Below, piece by piece: positions 7,325 through 12,598 of a stretch of 12,598 nt of DNA. The notes under the pieces were generated by a model. It made no database searches. It was not told the origin of the DNA and saw nothing but the letters and a program-made list of their open reading frames with translations. A program made the position numbers and the translations under genes. Each line of letters begins with the position of its first letter. Position 1 is the first letter of the stretch. The stretch comes from Deltaproteobacteria bacterium (GTDB lineage: Bacteria; Desulfobacterota; Anaeroferrophillalia; Anaeroferrophillales; Tharpellaceae), in contig DAOWIX010000048.1 in the NCBI GenBank assembly GCA_030640695.1, positions 1 through 12,598 on the forward strand. Direction: 5' to 3'.

Positions 7325-7346
7325 GAAAGGAAGGATTTTTCTTGAC
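7320..7346. promoter_or_regulatory. Inverted repeat spanning both divergent -35 boxes
   Basis: GTCAAGAAA (7320-7328) and TTTCTTGAC (7338-7346) form a perfect 9-bp dyad with a 9-base centre. Each arm overlaps one -35 element, of the hpt and the ribE promoter respectively, so a dimeric regulator bound here could act on both genes. Part of the symmetry is expected simply because two TTGAC boxes face each other, but the extra TTTC on each arm is not explained that way. Confidence 0.45.
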
Positions 7347-7370
7347 TCATATCGATTACGCGTCTATATG
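7342..7370 (+). promoter_or_regulatory. Predicted sigma-70-type promoter for the rib operon
   Basis: TTGACT (7342-7347), a 17-base spacer and TATATG (7365-7370) fit a sigma-70-type promoter. The predicted start near 7377 gives an AT-rich leader of about 57 bases before ribE, containing TATATATGTATATAT. The leader is too short for, and shows no conserved boxes of, an FMN riboswitch. Confidence 0.55.
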
Positions 7371-7433
7371 AGGCACCAAATCTTTACTATATATGTATAT
7401 ATTTAATCTCAACATTAAGAAACGACAAAATCA

Positions 7434-8090
7434 ATGTTTACCGGCATCATCGAAGAGATCGGCTCCGTCGCAAGCTCCAATCTTACCGGAGGCTCCGGGG
7501 AGTTGCGGGTTGAGGCCACACTCATTCTGGAGGAGAGTAAACTCGGTGACAGTATTGCCATCAACGGAGTCTGCCTGACGATTACCAGAATAGCCGGCCA
7601 AGAGATAACTTTCGACGTTTCGACTGAAACCCTACGGCGCTCCAACCTCGGATCCTTGAAAAGAGGCGACCAGGTGAACCTGGAACGGGCTCTGGCCGCT
7701 GATGGTCGATTTGGCGGCCATATGGTCTCCGGCCATATTGACGGTACCGGCACTCTCAATGACCGCCGCCAGGAAGGTAATGCGACTATTTTTACCTTCA
7801 ATATGCCGGCGACTATCGCTCGCTATCTAATTGAAAAAGGTTCAATTGCGATAGACGGTATCAGTCTGACAATTACGGCTCTTAGCAAAGATAACTTTTC
7901 GGTCGCCGTAATACCTCACTCTCTGCAACAGACCACTTTAGGCAAAAAAGAGGTCGGGGAGAAGGTCAACCTGGAAAATGATCTAGTCGCAAAATATATT
8001 GAAAAACTCCTGCAACCTAAAAACAGCAGCTCCGACAAGCAAGCATCAACGCTCAACCTTGATTTGCTGAGAAAACATGGGTTTGCGTAA
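7434..8090 (+). CDS. ribE: Riboflavin synthase, alpha subunit
   Basis: This enzyme dismutates two molecules of 6,7-dimethyl-8-ribityllumazine into riboflavin and a pyrimidinedione, the last step of riboflavin synthesis; it acts as a trimer. It has 218 residues made of two tandem lumazine-binding barrels. Barrel 1 begins with the classic MFTGIIEEIG and carries INGVCLTI (43-50) and FDVSTETLRRSNLG (60-73). Barrel 2 carries GGHMVSGHIDGTG (94-106), AIDGISLTI (139-147) and AVIPHSLQQTTLG (158-170). The C-terminal LLRKHGF is also typical. There is no clear ribosome site: the bases before ATG are AAGAAACGACAAAATCA, so initiation may be weak or unstructured-leader driven. It is the first gene of the cluster; in related bacteria ribD often precedes it, but here the upstream neighbour is the divergent hpt. 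The next gene, ribBA, is 211 bases away across a repeat element. Confidence 0.97.
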   Translation: MFTGIIEEIGSVASSNLTGGSGELRVEATLILEESKLGDSIAINGVCLTITRIAGQEITFDVSTETLRRSNLGSLKRGDQVNLERALAADGRFGGHMVSGHIDGTGTLNDRRQEGNATIFTFNMPATIARYLIEKGSIAIDGISLTITALSKDNFSVAVIPHSLQQTTLGKKEVGEKVNLENDLVAKYIEKLLQPKNSSSDKQASTLNLDLLRKHGFA

Positions 8091-8104
8091 TCCGTTTAAT
8101 CTCG

Positions 8105-8268
8105 GATGGGGTCATTGCTGGATAATTGGCAGCCAGAGTGATTCGCGTAAGCCAAAATCTTTACCTGCCATTTATCTAGGCTTCGCCCTGAGCGATAGCG
8201 AGGAAGTGCCCTTGGGGTATACCCCGTTTATGAGGGCGAAGCAAAGTTCGCACTACCCGCTATAATTT
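8105..8268 (+). repeat. Dispersed intergenic element, copy 2 (ribE-ribBA gap)
   Basis: This is the longer relative of 3479-3606. Shared blocks are ATGGGGTCATTGCTGGA, GCCATTTATCTAGGCTT, ACCCCGTTTATGAG, GCGAAGCAAAGTTCG and CTATAATTTAA. The extra internal block carries CTGAGCGATAGCGAGGAAG and TGCCCTTGGGG; a similar TGCCCTTGGG occurs at 2547-2556. The right end supplies a perfect TATAAT (8261-8266) about 40 bases before ribBA, but no good -35 box lies 16-18 bases upstream. A short open frame across it (8077-8265) has no family resemblance and I do not call it. Confidence 0.75.
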
Positions 8269-8301
8269 AACTTTATATTTATAAAACAGGAAAATAGAAA
8301 A

Positions 8302-9552
8302 ATGGTTATTTCACGGATTGAAAATGCATTAAATGAGATAAAAGCCGGAAAGATGGTTATTCTGGTTGATGATGAGGATCGCGAGAATGAGGGCGATCTC
8401 GTTATCGCGGCTGAAAAGTCCACCCCTGAAGCGGTCAATTTTATGGCGACCCACGGCCGCGGCTTGATCTGTCTGACCTTGACTGAAGAGCGGGCCGATT
8501 TTCTCAACCTGCCGCCGATGGTCTCTGATAATACCTCACAATTTGAAACTGCCTTTACGGTCTCCATTGAAGCTCGCCGCGGGGTTACCACCGGGATCTC
8601 GGCCGCCGATCGCAGCCAGACTATCTTGACCGCCATCGACGAGCATAGCGGGGCTAACGACCTGGCTCGACCCGGCCATATATTCCCGTTAAGGGCAAAA
8701 AACGGCGGCGTTTTAGTCCGTACCGGCCAAACCGAGGGTTCGGTTGATTTGGCCCGAATGGCCGGCCTTAAACCAGCCGGCGTTATCTGTGAAATCATGA
8801 ATGAAGACGGTACCATGGCAAGAATGCCGGAGCTTCGTATCTTTGCTGAAAAACATGGTCTGACGATCATCTCCATAGCTGATATCATTGAGTACCGAAT
8901 GCGGACCGAATCCCTGGTCAAAAAAGCGGTACGGGCCCAACTGCCGACCCGTTACGGCGAATTTGAGATCATCGTCTATGAAAACCAGCTTGATAAACAT
9001 GAGCATCTGGCCCTTATCAAAGGTGATCTTTCCGGTGATGAACCAGTTTTAGTTCGGGTTCACTCCGAATGTTTTACCGGGGACACTTTAGGCTCACTGC
9101 GCTGTGATTGCGCCGACCAGCTCCATGTCGCCATGCAGCGCATTGAAGATGAGGGCCGGGGCGCTATTCTCTACATGAGGCAGGAGGGCCGAGGCATCGG
9201 CCTGATCAATAAATTGCGGGCTTACTGCCTCCAGGAACATGGCCGCGATACAGTTGAAGCCAATGAAGAACTCGGTTTCAAACCTGACCTGCGCAACTAT
9301 GGAGTCGGGGCTCAGATGTTGGTCGACTTGGGCTTAAAAAAAATCCGCCTGCTAACCAATAATCCAACCAAAGTTGTCGGCCTCCAGGGTTACGATATAG
9401 AGATCGTCGAACGGGTTCAACTCGAATGCACCCCGAACGATACCAACATCTGCTACCTGCAGACCAAACGAGAAAAGATGGGCCACCTTCTCGACCAGGT
9501 ACCGGAACATAAAGAAGAACTCCAAACCAATAAGCCGGGAGAAAAAGAATGA
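8302..9552 (+). CDS. ribBA: Bifunctional 3,4-dihydroxy-2-butanone-4-phosphate synthase / GTP cyclohydrolase II
   Basis: RibB (about 1-200) makes dihydroxybutanone phosphate from ribulose 5-phosphate; RibA (about 205-400) opens GTP in the first committed step. It has 416 residues, normal for the fusion. RibB motifs are [13 protein letters not shown] (22-34), [11 protein letters not shown] (50-60), [12 protein letters not shown] (97-108), RPGHIFPLR (123-131) and [16 protein letters not shown] (162-177). RibA motifs are the zinc cysteines C257, C268 and C270 ([16 protein letters not shown]), RQEGRGIGL (293-301) and [12 protein letters not shown] (350-361). One oddity: the RibB metal-ligand histidine, H153 in E. 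coli (GGHTEAT), is Gln143 here (TGQTEGS), while the other catalytic positions, His126 and Glu164, are kept. AGGA lies ten bases before the ATG. The stop overlaps the ribH start by four bases (ATGA). Confidence 0.97.
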   Translation: MVISRIENALNEIKAGKMVILVDDEDRENEGDLVIAAEKSTPEAVNFMATHGRGLICLTLTEERADFLNLPPMVSDNTSQFETAFTVSIEARRGVTTGISAADRSQTILTAIDEHSGANDLARPGHIFPLRAKNGGVLVRTGQTEGSVDLARMAGLKPAGVICEIMNEDGTMARMPELRIFAEKHGLTIISIADIIEYRMRTESLVKKAVRAQLPTRYGEFEIIVYENQLDKHEHLALIKGDLSGDEPVLVRVHSECFTGDTLGSLRCDCADQLHVAMQRIEDEGRGAILYMRQEGRGIGLINKLRAYCLQEHGRDTVEANEELGFKPDLRNYGVGAQMLVDLGLKKIRLLTNNPTKVVGLQGYDIEIVERVQLECTPNDTNICYLQTKREKMGHLLDQVPEHKEELQTNKPGEKE

Positions 9553-10016
9553 GCACTTTTTTTGAAGGATCACTGAACCAGTGCGGTGACGCCAAAGTGG
9601 CAATCATCAACAGTCGCTTTAACAGTTTTATCTGCGACCGCCTCCAGGACGGTGCCCTGGACGCTTTAAAGCGACACGGCATCGCCGATGATGCAATCGC
9701 TGTTTTCAAAGTCCCCGGCGCTTTCGAAATCCCCTTGCTGGCCAAAAAACTGGCCGCCTCCGGTAAATATGACGGAATTGTCTGTTTAGGTGCCGTTATC
9801 CGCGGCGACACCCCTCATTTTGACTATGTCGCCTCCGAGGTCAGCAAAGGGATTGCCGTAACCTCTTTAGAGACCGGAATTCCGATCGCCTTTGGCATTC
9901 TAACCACCAATACGATTGAACAGGCTATCGAGCGGGCCGGAAGTAAAGCCGGTAATAAGGGTTGGGATGCAACAGTAACCCTGCTAGAAATGATCGACCT
10001 CCTGCGCCAGGTTTAA
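9549..10016 (+). CDS. ribH: 6,7-dimethyl-8-ribityllumazine synthase
   Basis: RibH condenses dihydroxybutanone phosphate (from the RibB half upstream) with the ribitylaminouracil product to give the lumazine that RibE uses. It has 155 residues, the family norm. Motifs are [15 protein letters not shown] (18-32), the substrate pocket [15 protein letters not shown] (55-69), [15 protein letters not shown] (81-95) with catalytic His90, [16 protein letters not shown] (116-131) and KAGNKGWDA (133-141). Members form pentamers or 60-subunit shells; which form applies here cannot be read. The ATG overlaps the ribBA stop codon (ATGA), and GGGAG lies seven bases upstream inside ribBA, so translation is coupled. 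nusB starts six bases after its stop. Confidence 0.97.
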   Translation: MSTFFEGSLNQCGDAKVAIINSRFNSFICDRLQDGALDALKRHGIADDAIAVFKVPGAFEIPLLAKKLAASGKYDGIVCLGAVIRGDTPHFDYVASEVSKGIAVTSLETGIPIAFGILTTNTIEQAIERAGSKAGNKGWDATVTLLEMIDLLRQV

Positions 10017-10022
10017 AAAACA

Positions 10023-10505
10023 ATGGCCAATAAACGTCGCAAAGCCCGGGAAGCGGCCCTGCAGATCCTCTACATGAGTGAGCTCGGCAAACCGAAAAAC
10101 CTGACGCAATCCATCCGCCGCTACTGGGAGCATGACTGGGTGGTCGAAAGTGACTGTCACCTCTGTCTTGAGGAGTGCAAAGATCGGGGCAAGCATGAAA
10201 GCCGCTTCTCCTCCCCCGTCAATCGCTTGGCAGAGATCCCGTTTACCGAACAACTGGTGAACGGCGTACTTGGCCAACGAGAACAGATCGACCACGAAAT
10301 TGAAGCGCGCTCACATCACTGGAAATTGAGCCGCATGTCCTTTATCGACCGTAATATCTTGAGGATTGCCCTCTTTGAGTTACTTTACTGCGATGAAATC
10401 CCTCCCAATGTCTCAATCAATGAAGCTATTGAGATCGCTAAAACCTACGGCGACAAAAATTCTGCCGCTTTTATCAACGGCATTCTTGATCAGGTGAAAA
10501 AATAG
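10023..10505 (+). CDS. nusB: Transcription antitermination factor NusB with a cysteine-rich insertion
   Basis: NusB binds boxA RNA with NusE (ribosomal protein S10) in rRNA antitermination. It has 160 residues, longer than the usual 130-145. The N-terminal KRRKAREAALQILYMSEL (4-21) and the C-terminal half (FTEQLVNGVLGQRE, SHHWKLSRMSFIDRNILRIALFEL, PPNVSINEAIEIAKTYGDKNSAAFINGILD) are classic. The middle, about 34-65, holds an unusual polar insertion with C45, H46, C48, C52 and H58, resembling a small metal-binding cluster. The gene starts six bases after ribH with only a weak upstream site (AGG eleven bases away), suggesting read-through of ribosomes. nusB at the end of rib operons is a widespread arrangement. 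The stop codon TAG (10503-10505) shares its last base with a tandem repeat that follows at once. Confidence 0.95.
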   Translation: MANKRRKAREAALQILYMSELGKPKNLTQSIRRYWEHDWVVESDCHLCLEECKDRGKHESRFSSPVNRLAEIPFTEQLVNGVLGQREQIDHEIEARSHHWKLSRMSFIDRNILRIALFELLYCDEIPPNVSINEAIEIAKTYGDKNSAAFINGILDQVKK

Positions 10506-10577
10506 TGGGCTGTGGGCTGTGGGCTGTGGGCTGTGGGCTGTGGGCTGTGGGCTGTGGGCTGTGGGCTGTGGGCTGTG
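10505..10577 (+). repeat. Heptanucleotide tandem repeat (GTGGGCT)10
   Basis: Ten exact copies of GTGGGCT run from 10505 to 10574, followed by GTG. The array starts with the last base of the nusB stop codon, so changes in copy number would alter only the 3' untranslated region. Each unit has a GGG run separated by four bases, so the RNA or plus-strand DNA could form G-quadruplexes. The identity of all units suggests recent expansion or active homogenisation. 10578-10653 beyond it shows nothing recognisable. Confidence 0.95.
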
Positions 10578-10653
10578 AAAATATGACTTTGACTAGAGAT
10601 TGTCAATAAAACATTAAGCCAGTTAGAAAAGTCTTCAGAATCACTCTTTCATT

Positions 10654-10688
10654 AAAAAGCCCGGCCAATTAAATTGGCCGGGCTTTTT
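10654..10688. terminator. Bidirectional intrinsic terminator between nusB and metF
   Basis: This is a perfect 17-bp inverted repeat (10654-10670 with 10672-10688) with core AGCCCGGCCAATT and A5/T5 ends, giving a GC-rich stem followed by a T-run on both strands. It lies between convergent genes, 150 bases after nusB and 28 bases after the metF stop, so it probably ends both transcripts. Confidence 0.92.
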
Positions 10689-10716
10689 GGCGTCAGCAAT
10701 AGAACTCTTCTTTTTC

Positions 10717-12255
10717 TCAATCCTTTTTCGGAGGCGGCTGAATACCAACTTTTTTAGCCGAATGGTCGCGCCCCAGGAAGTAGTTGGCCCAGGAAGAGGT
10801 ATGGAAGAACTCCCAGTCGGGCGGTGGTACAATCTCGCCGGCAACTCGGCCCTCTTCATTATAGTTTTTCAGTCGGTCATAGGCTTTAACCCAGATGCAC
10901 TGTTTCTCATTCGGATAGACCTCACACCAGCCCTCATAACTACCGCCGCAGGGCCCGTTGCGCTGATTTTTGGGGCATTGCGACATCGGACAAAGGTAGG
11001 CGACGTCGGTTAAAGCACAATCACCACAATCCATACACTCATAGAGGGCAACTTTTGAAATATGCTCAACAAAACGGAAAAAACCGCTCTCAGCACTTTT
11101 ATCAACCACTTTTTGGATTGGGCTAAACAACATTCCACGAGGCTCAAAACAGTGATTATGCACTAATCGTGAAAACTTGTAACTGAAAGGAACTACTGGA
11201 CGGGCGGTGCGCGGGGCTTGGCTTTCACTGTTAAGCAATCCCTCTGGGGCTCTCTTGAAATAGTAAAATCCACCTTTTTGCGGAAAGTCGAACTCGCACA
11301 ACACATCCTGCCAGCCAGAGACCAGCTCATCACCTTTTTCGATCACCTGAACAACATCATCAAAGCCGACTCCGAGGCCGCTGATATGGACCCCGTCATA
11401 GCCCATACCCTTCATAAAGGCGTACATCTTGGCGGCCCGTAACAATCGCGCCGCTTTACCTTTATCTTCAACCTGGCGCTCTCCGTCGAGTACTTCGACA
11501 AGTTTATTCGTAACGACACAACCGGGCACCATATTCTTACTCATCACATTGGCCGCGCCAAAGGGAAGAATATAGATATTGCCGATAAAGGGAACCTCGT
11601 AACCCTCTTTCTCTTTAACCTTGATGAGCTCATGAAATTTACGCGCATCATAACCGGTTTGGGTAATGATAAAGCGAGCTCCGGCGGCGATCTTCTTTTT
11701 GAGTTTATAATATTGTAACATCTGCTCTGATTCGAGCTTTTTAAACGGGGAAGCCACGGCGCCGGGAAAGAAGTTAGTCGACTTGAGTTTGATCGGTGCC
11801 TTCATACCGGGGTATTCCAAACCCTCATTCATCGTGCTTATCATCTGCAAAAGATGCAACGGATCAAGATCGTAGACTGGACGCGAGCGCCCTTTGAAAC
11901 CACTTGCCGGATAGTCACCACTCATAACCAGGAGGTTGGCAACCCCGCTGCGTTCAAGCCCATAAAGCAGATTTTCAAGCTGGTTACGGCTTTTATCCTT
12001 GCAGGTGAAATAGGCCATCGGCTCAATCCCCAGCTTTTTAACCTCAGCTCCCATAATCTCAGGTGAGATTGAGGGGTTACCGCCGGGATTGTCGGTGATG
12101 GTCAGGGCATCAATTTTGCCATAAGCTGCCGCCTGTTCCGCCTTGCGAATAAAATTCTCCTGGGCCTTTTCAAAAGCCCCACGACCAGGAACCACTTCCC
12201 ATTCGATGGAAAAACGATTCTTGTCAAGTAACGAATCTCTATATCTATTTTCCAT
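10717..12255 (-). CDS. metF: Methylenetetrahydrofolate reductase (MetF) fused to a MetV-like cysteine-rich C-terminal domain
   Basis: The N-terminal half (about 12-320) is a MetF-type TIM barrel that reduces methylene-THF to methyl-THF with a flavin: FSIEWEVVPGRG (15-26), DALTITDNPGG (49-59), LLVMSGDYPASG (108-119), GARFIITQTGYDARKF (192-207), VPFIGNIYILPFG (221-233), GVHISGLG (288-295). The C-terminal part (about 360-480) resembles the MTHFR_C/MetV domain: C407, C410, C413, C422, C427, C436, C444 and C453 in YECMDCGDCAL...CPMSQCPKN...NGPCGG. Such a cluster probably binds Fe-S and/or zinc. In acetogens MetF and MetV are separate subunits of one complex that lets the enzyme use donors other than NAD(P)H; here both are one chain of 512 residues. 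GAGGT lies eight bases before the ATG. It is a single gene converging on nusB. A role in methionine supply or in the Wood-Ljungdahl methyl branch are both open. Confidence 0.93.
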   Translation of the reverse strand: MENRYRDSLLDKNRFSIEWEVVPGRGAFEKAQENFIRKAEQAAAYGKIDALTITDNPGGNPSISPEIMGAEVKKLGIEPMAYFTCKDKSRNQLENLLYGLERSGVANLLVMSGDYPASGFKGRSRPVYDLDPLHLLQMISTMNEGLEYPGMKAPIKLKSTNFFPGAVASPFKKLESEQMLQYYKLKKKIAAGARFIITQTGYDARKFHELIKVKEKEGYEVPFIGNIYILPFGAANVMSKNMVPGCVVTNKLVEVLDGERQVEDKGKAARLLRAAKMYAFMKGMGYDGVHISGLGVGFDDVVQVIEKGDELVSGWQDVLCEFDFPQKGGFYYFKRAPEGLLNSESQAPRTARPVVPFSYKFSRLVHNHCFEPRGMLFSPIQKVVDKSAESGFFRFVEHISKVALYECMDCGDCALTDVAYLCPMSQCPKNQRNGPCGGSYEGWCEVYPNEKQCIWVKAYDRLKNYNEEGRVAGEIVPPPDWEFFHTSSWANYFLGRDHSAKKVGIQPPPKKD

Positions 12256-12275
12256 TGCTTATTACCTCATCCCAT

Positions 12276-12331
12276 AAAAAAACCGCTCCGAAACGCCCGC
12301 TAAATATCAACAAGGGGCACCCGGAACGGTT
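12276..12331 (-). terminator. Terminator-like hairpin in the metF leader (possible attenuator)
   Basis: On the minus strand, AACCGTTCCG (12331-12322) pairs with CGGAGCGGTT (12290-12281) with one mismatch, and an inner GGGC/GCCC (12315-12318 with 12295-12298) stacks inside. Seven T residues follow directly (12282-12276). The T-run ends 20 bases before the metF ATG and just upstream of its ribosome site, so it is either the terminator of a gene beyond the window or a leader attenuator. Confidence 0.6.
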
Positions 12332-12400
12332 ATAAAGAACCAGAACCTGATCCGGTCTAACCGAATCCTGAAGAGTAAAAAACTAACGCGGCCTTTGCCC

Positions 12401-12462
12401 GCAAGTAAGAGCTCTTATCAGAACATTTTCTTGTTTTAAAAACAAGAAAATGTTCTGATAAG
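12401..12462 (+). repeat. Dispersed hairpin repeat, copy 2
   Basis: A perfect 23-bp inverted repeat (12414-12436 with 12440-12462, arm containing TTATCAGAACATTTTCTTG) around TAA is preceded by GCAAGTAAGAGCT. The first 50 bases match copy 1 at 2534-2486 in the opposite orientation. The stem is twice as long here as in copy 1. The flanking 12463-12598 shows no gene, RNA or promoter I can support, only a small dyad GCCT/AGGC around 12570-12579. 12332-12400 forms the metF leader discussed separately. Confidence 0.8.
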
Positions 12463-12598
12463 GCACTAATTTTTGATGCACTCGTAAAAAGCGATTTCAG
12501 ACCGCTGAGTGTTGCGGCCACACATCTAAAAGTAACTTGAGTTGAGTTGTTAAATTAGACTATATTTTGCCTCAAGGCCTTTGGGTGCAGAGACCGAC

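Noticed and set aside
7371..7433. FMN riboswitch in front of ribE
   Set aside because: The leader is about 60 AT-rich bases and contains none of the conserved RFN boxes; it is too short for the fold.
7415..7801. Open frame of 128 codons antisense to ribE, running into the promoter region
   Set aside because: Serine/arginine-rich shadow of the riboflavin synthase gene; no plausible ribosome site.
8077..8265. Small frame of 62 codons spanning the ribE end and the intergenic element
   Set aside because: It is made of the dispersed element itself, whose other copy has no matching open frame.
8253..8921. Long open frame (222 codons) antisense to the RibB half of ribBA
   Set aside because: It lies wholly opposite a strongly supported gene, has a low-complexity Arg/Ser-rich translation and no recognisable domain; it is a codon-bias shadow.
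9278..9811. Open frame of 177 codons antisense to the ribBA-ribH junction
   Set aside because: It crosses two well-supported genes on the other strand and its translation has no family features.
10505..10577. CRISPR-like array
   Set aside because: Units are seven bases with no spacers, so this is a simple tandem repeat.

Overview
The window looks like ordinary chromosome from an anaerobic Desulfobacterota (former Deltaproteobacteria). This is inferred from gene content only: a PurS-PurS-PurL fusion (PurSL) with a separate PurQ, a TAXI-type TRAP transporter beside a UspA protein, a ribE-ribBA-ribH-nusB cluster, and a MetF fused to a MetV-like cysteine-rich domain. The base composition is moderate. 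There is no phage, transposase, CRISPR array or rRNA/tRNA gene. I find no clear candidate for a wholly new multi-gene system. The less ordinary material is in intergenic repeats, leader structures and a few odd residues.

Layout. Positions 1-2352 on the minus strand read uspA, then a TAXI solute-binding protein, then the N-terminal third or so of a fused TRAP permease that runs off the left edge. Positions 2602-7186 on the minus strand carry hpt (hypoxanthine phosphoribosyltransferase), purSL and purQ, so purine salvage and the FGAM synthase step of de novo synthesis are probably transcribed together. Positions 7187-7433 are a divergent control region with two facing promoters, whose -35 boxes sit inside one 9-bp inverted repeat. 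Positions 7434-10505 on the plus strand carry ribE, ribBA, ribH and nusB; ribD is not in the cluster. A 7-bp tandem repeat of ten units begins at the last base of the nusB stop codon, and a strong bidirectional terminator (10654-10688) follows. Positions 10717-12255 on the minus strand hold the metF/metV fusion, preceded by a leader with an intrinsic terminator-like hairpin.

How the parts relate. Hpt and PurSL/PurQ feed the IMP/GMP pool. GTP is the substrate of the RibA half of RibBA, so the divergent arrangement places GTP supply and GTP use on either side of one small control region. RibBA supplies both precursors for lumazine synthase (RibH), whose product is the substrate of RibE. The MetF fusion uses a flavin cofactor and belongs to one-carbon metabolism, which supplies formyl groups to purine synthesis.

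Two dispersed repeat families are visible. One is a hairpin repeat at 2486-2534 and 12401-12462, in opposite orientations. The other is a longer element at 3479-3606 and 8105-8268, in the same orientation. They occupy most gene-free stretches above 200 bases. The last 136 bases, 12463-12598, hold nothing I can call.
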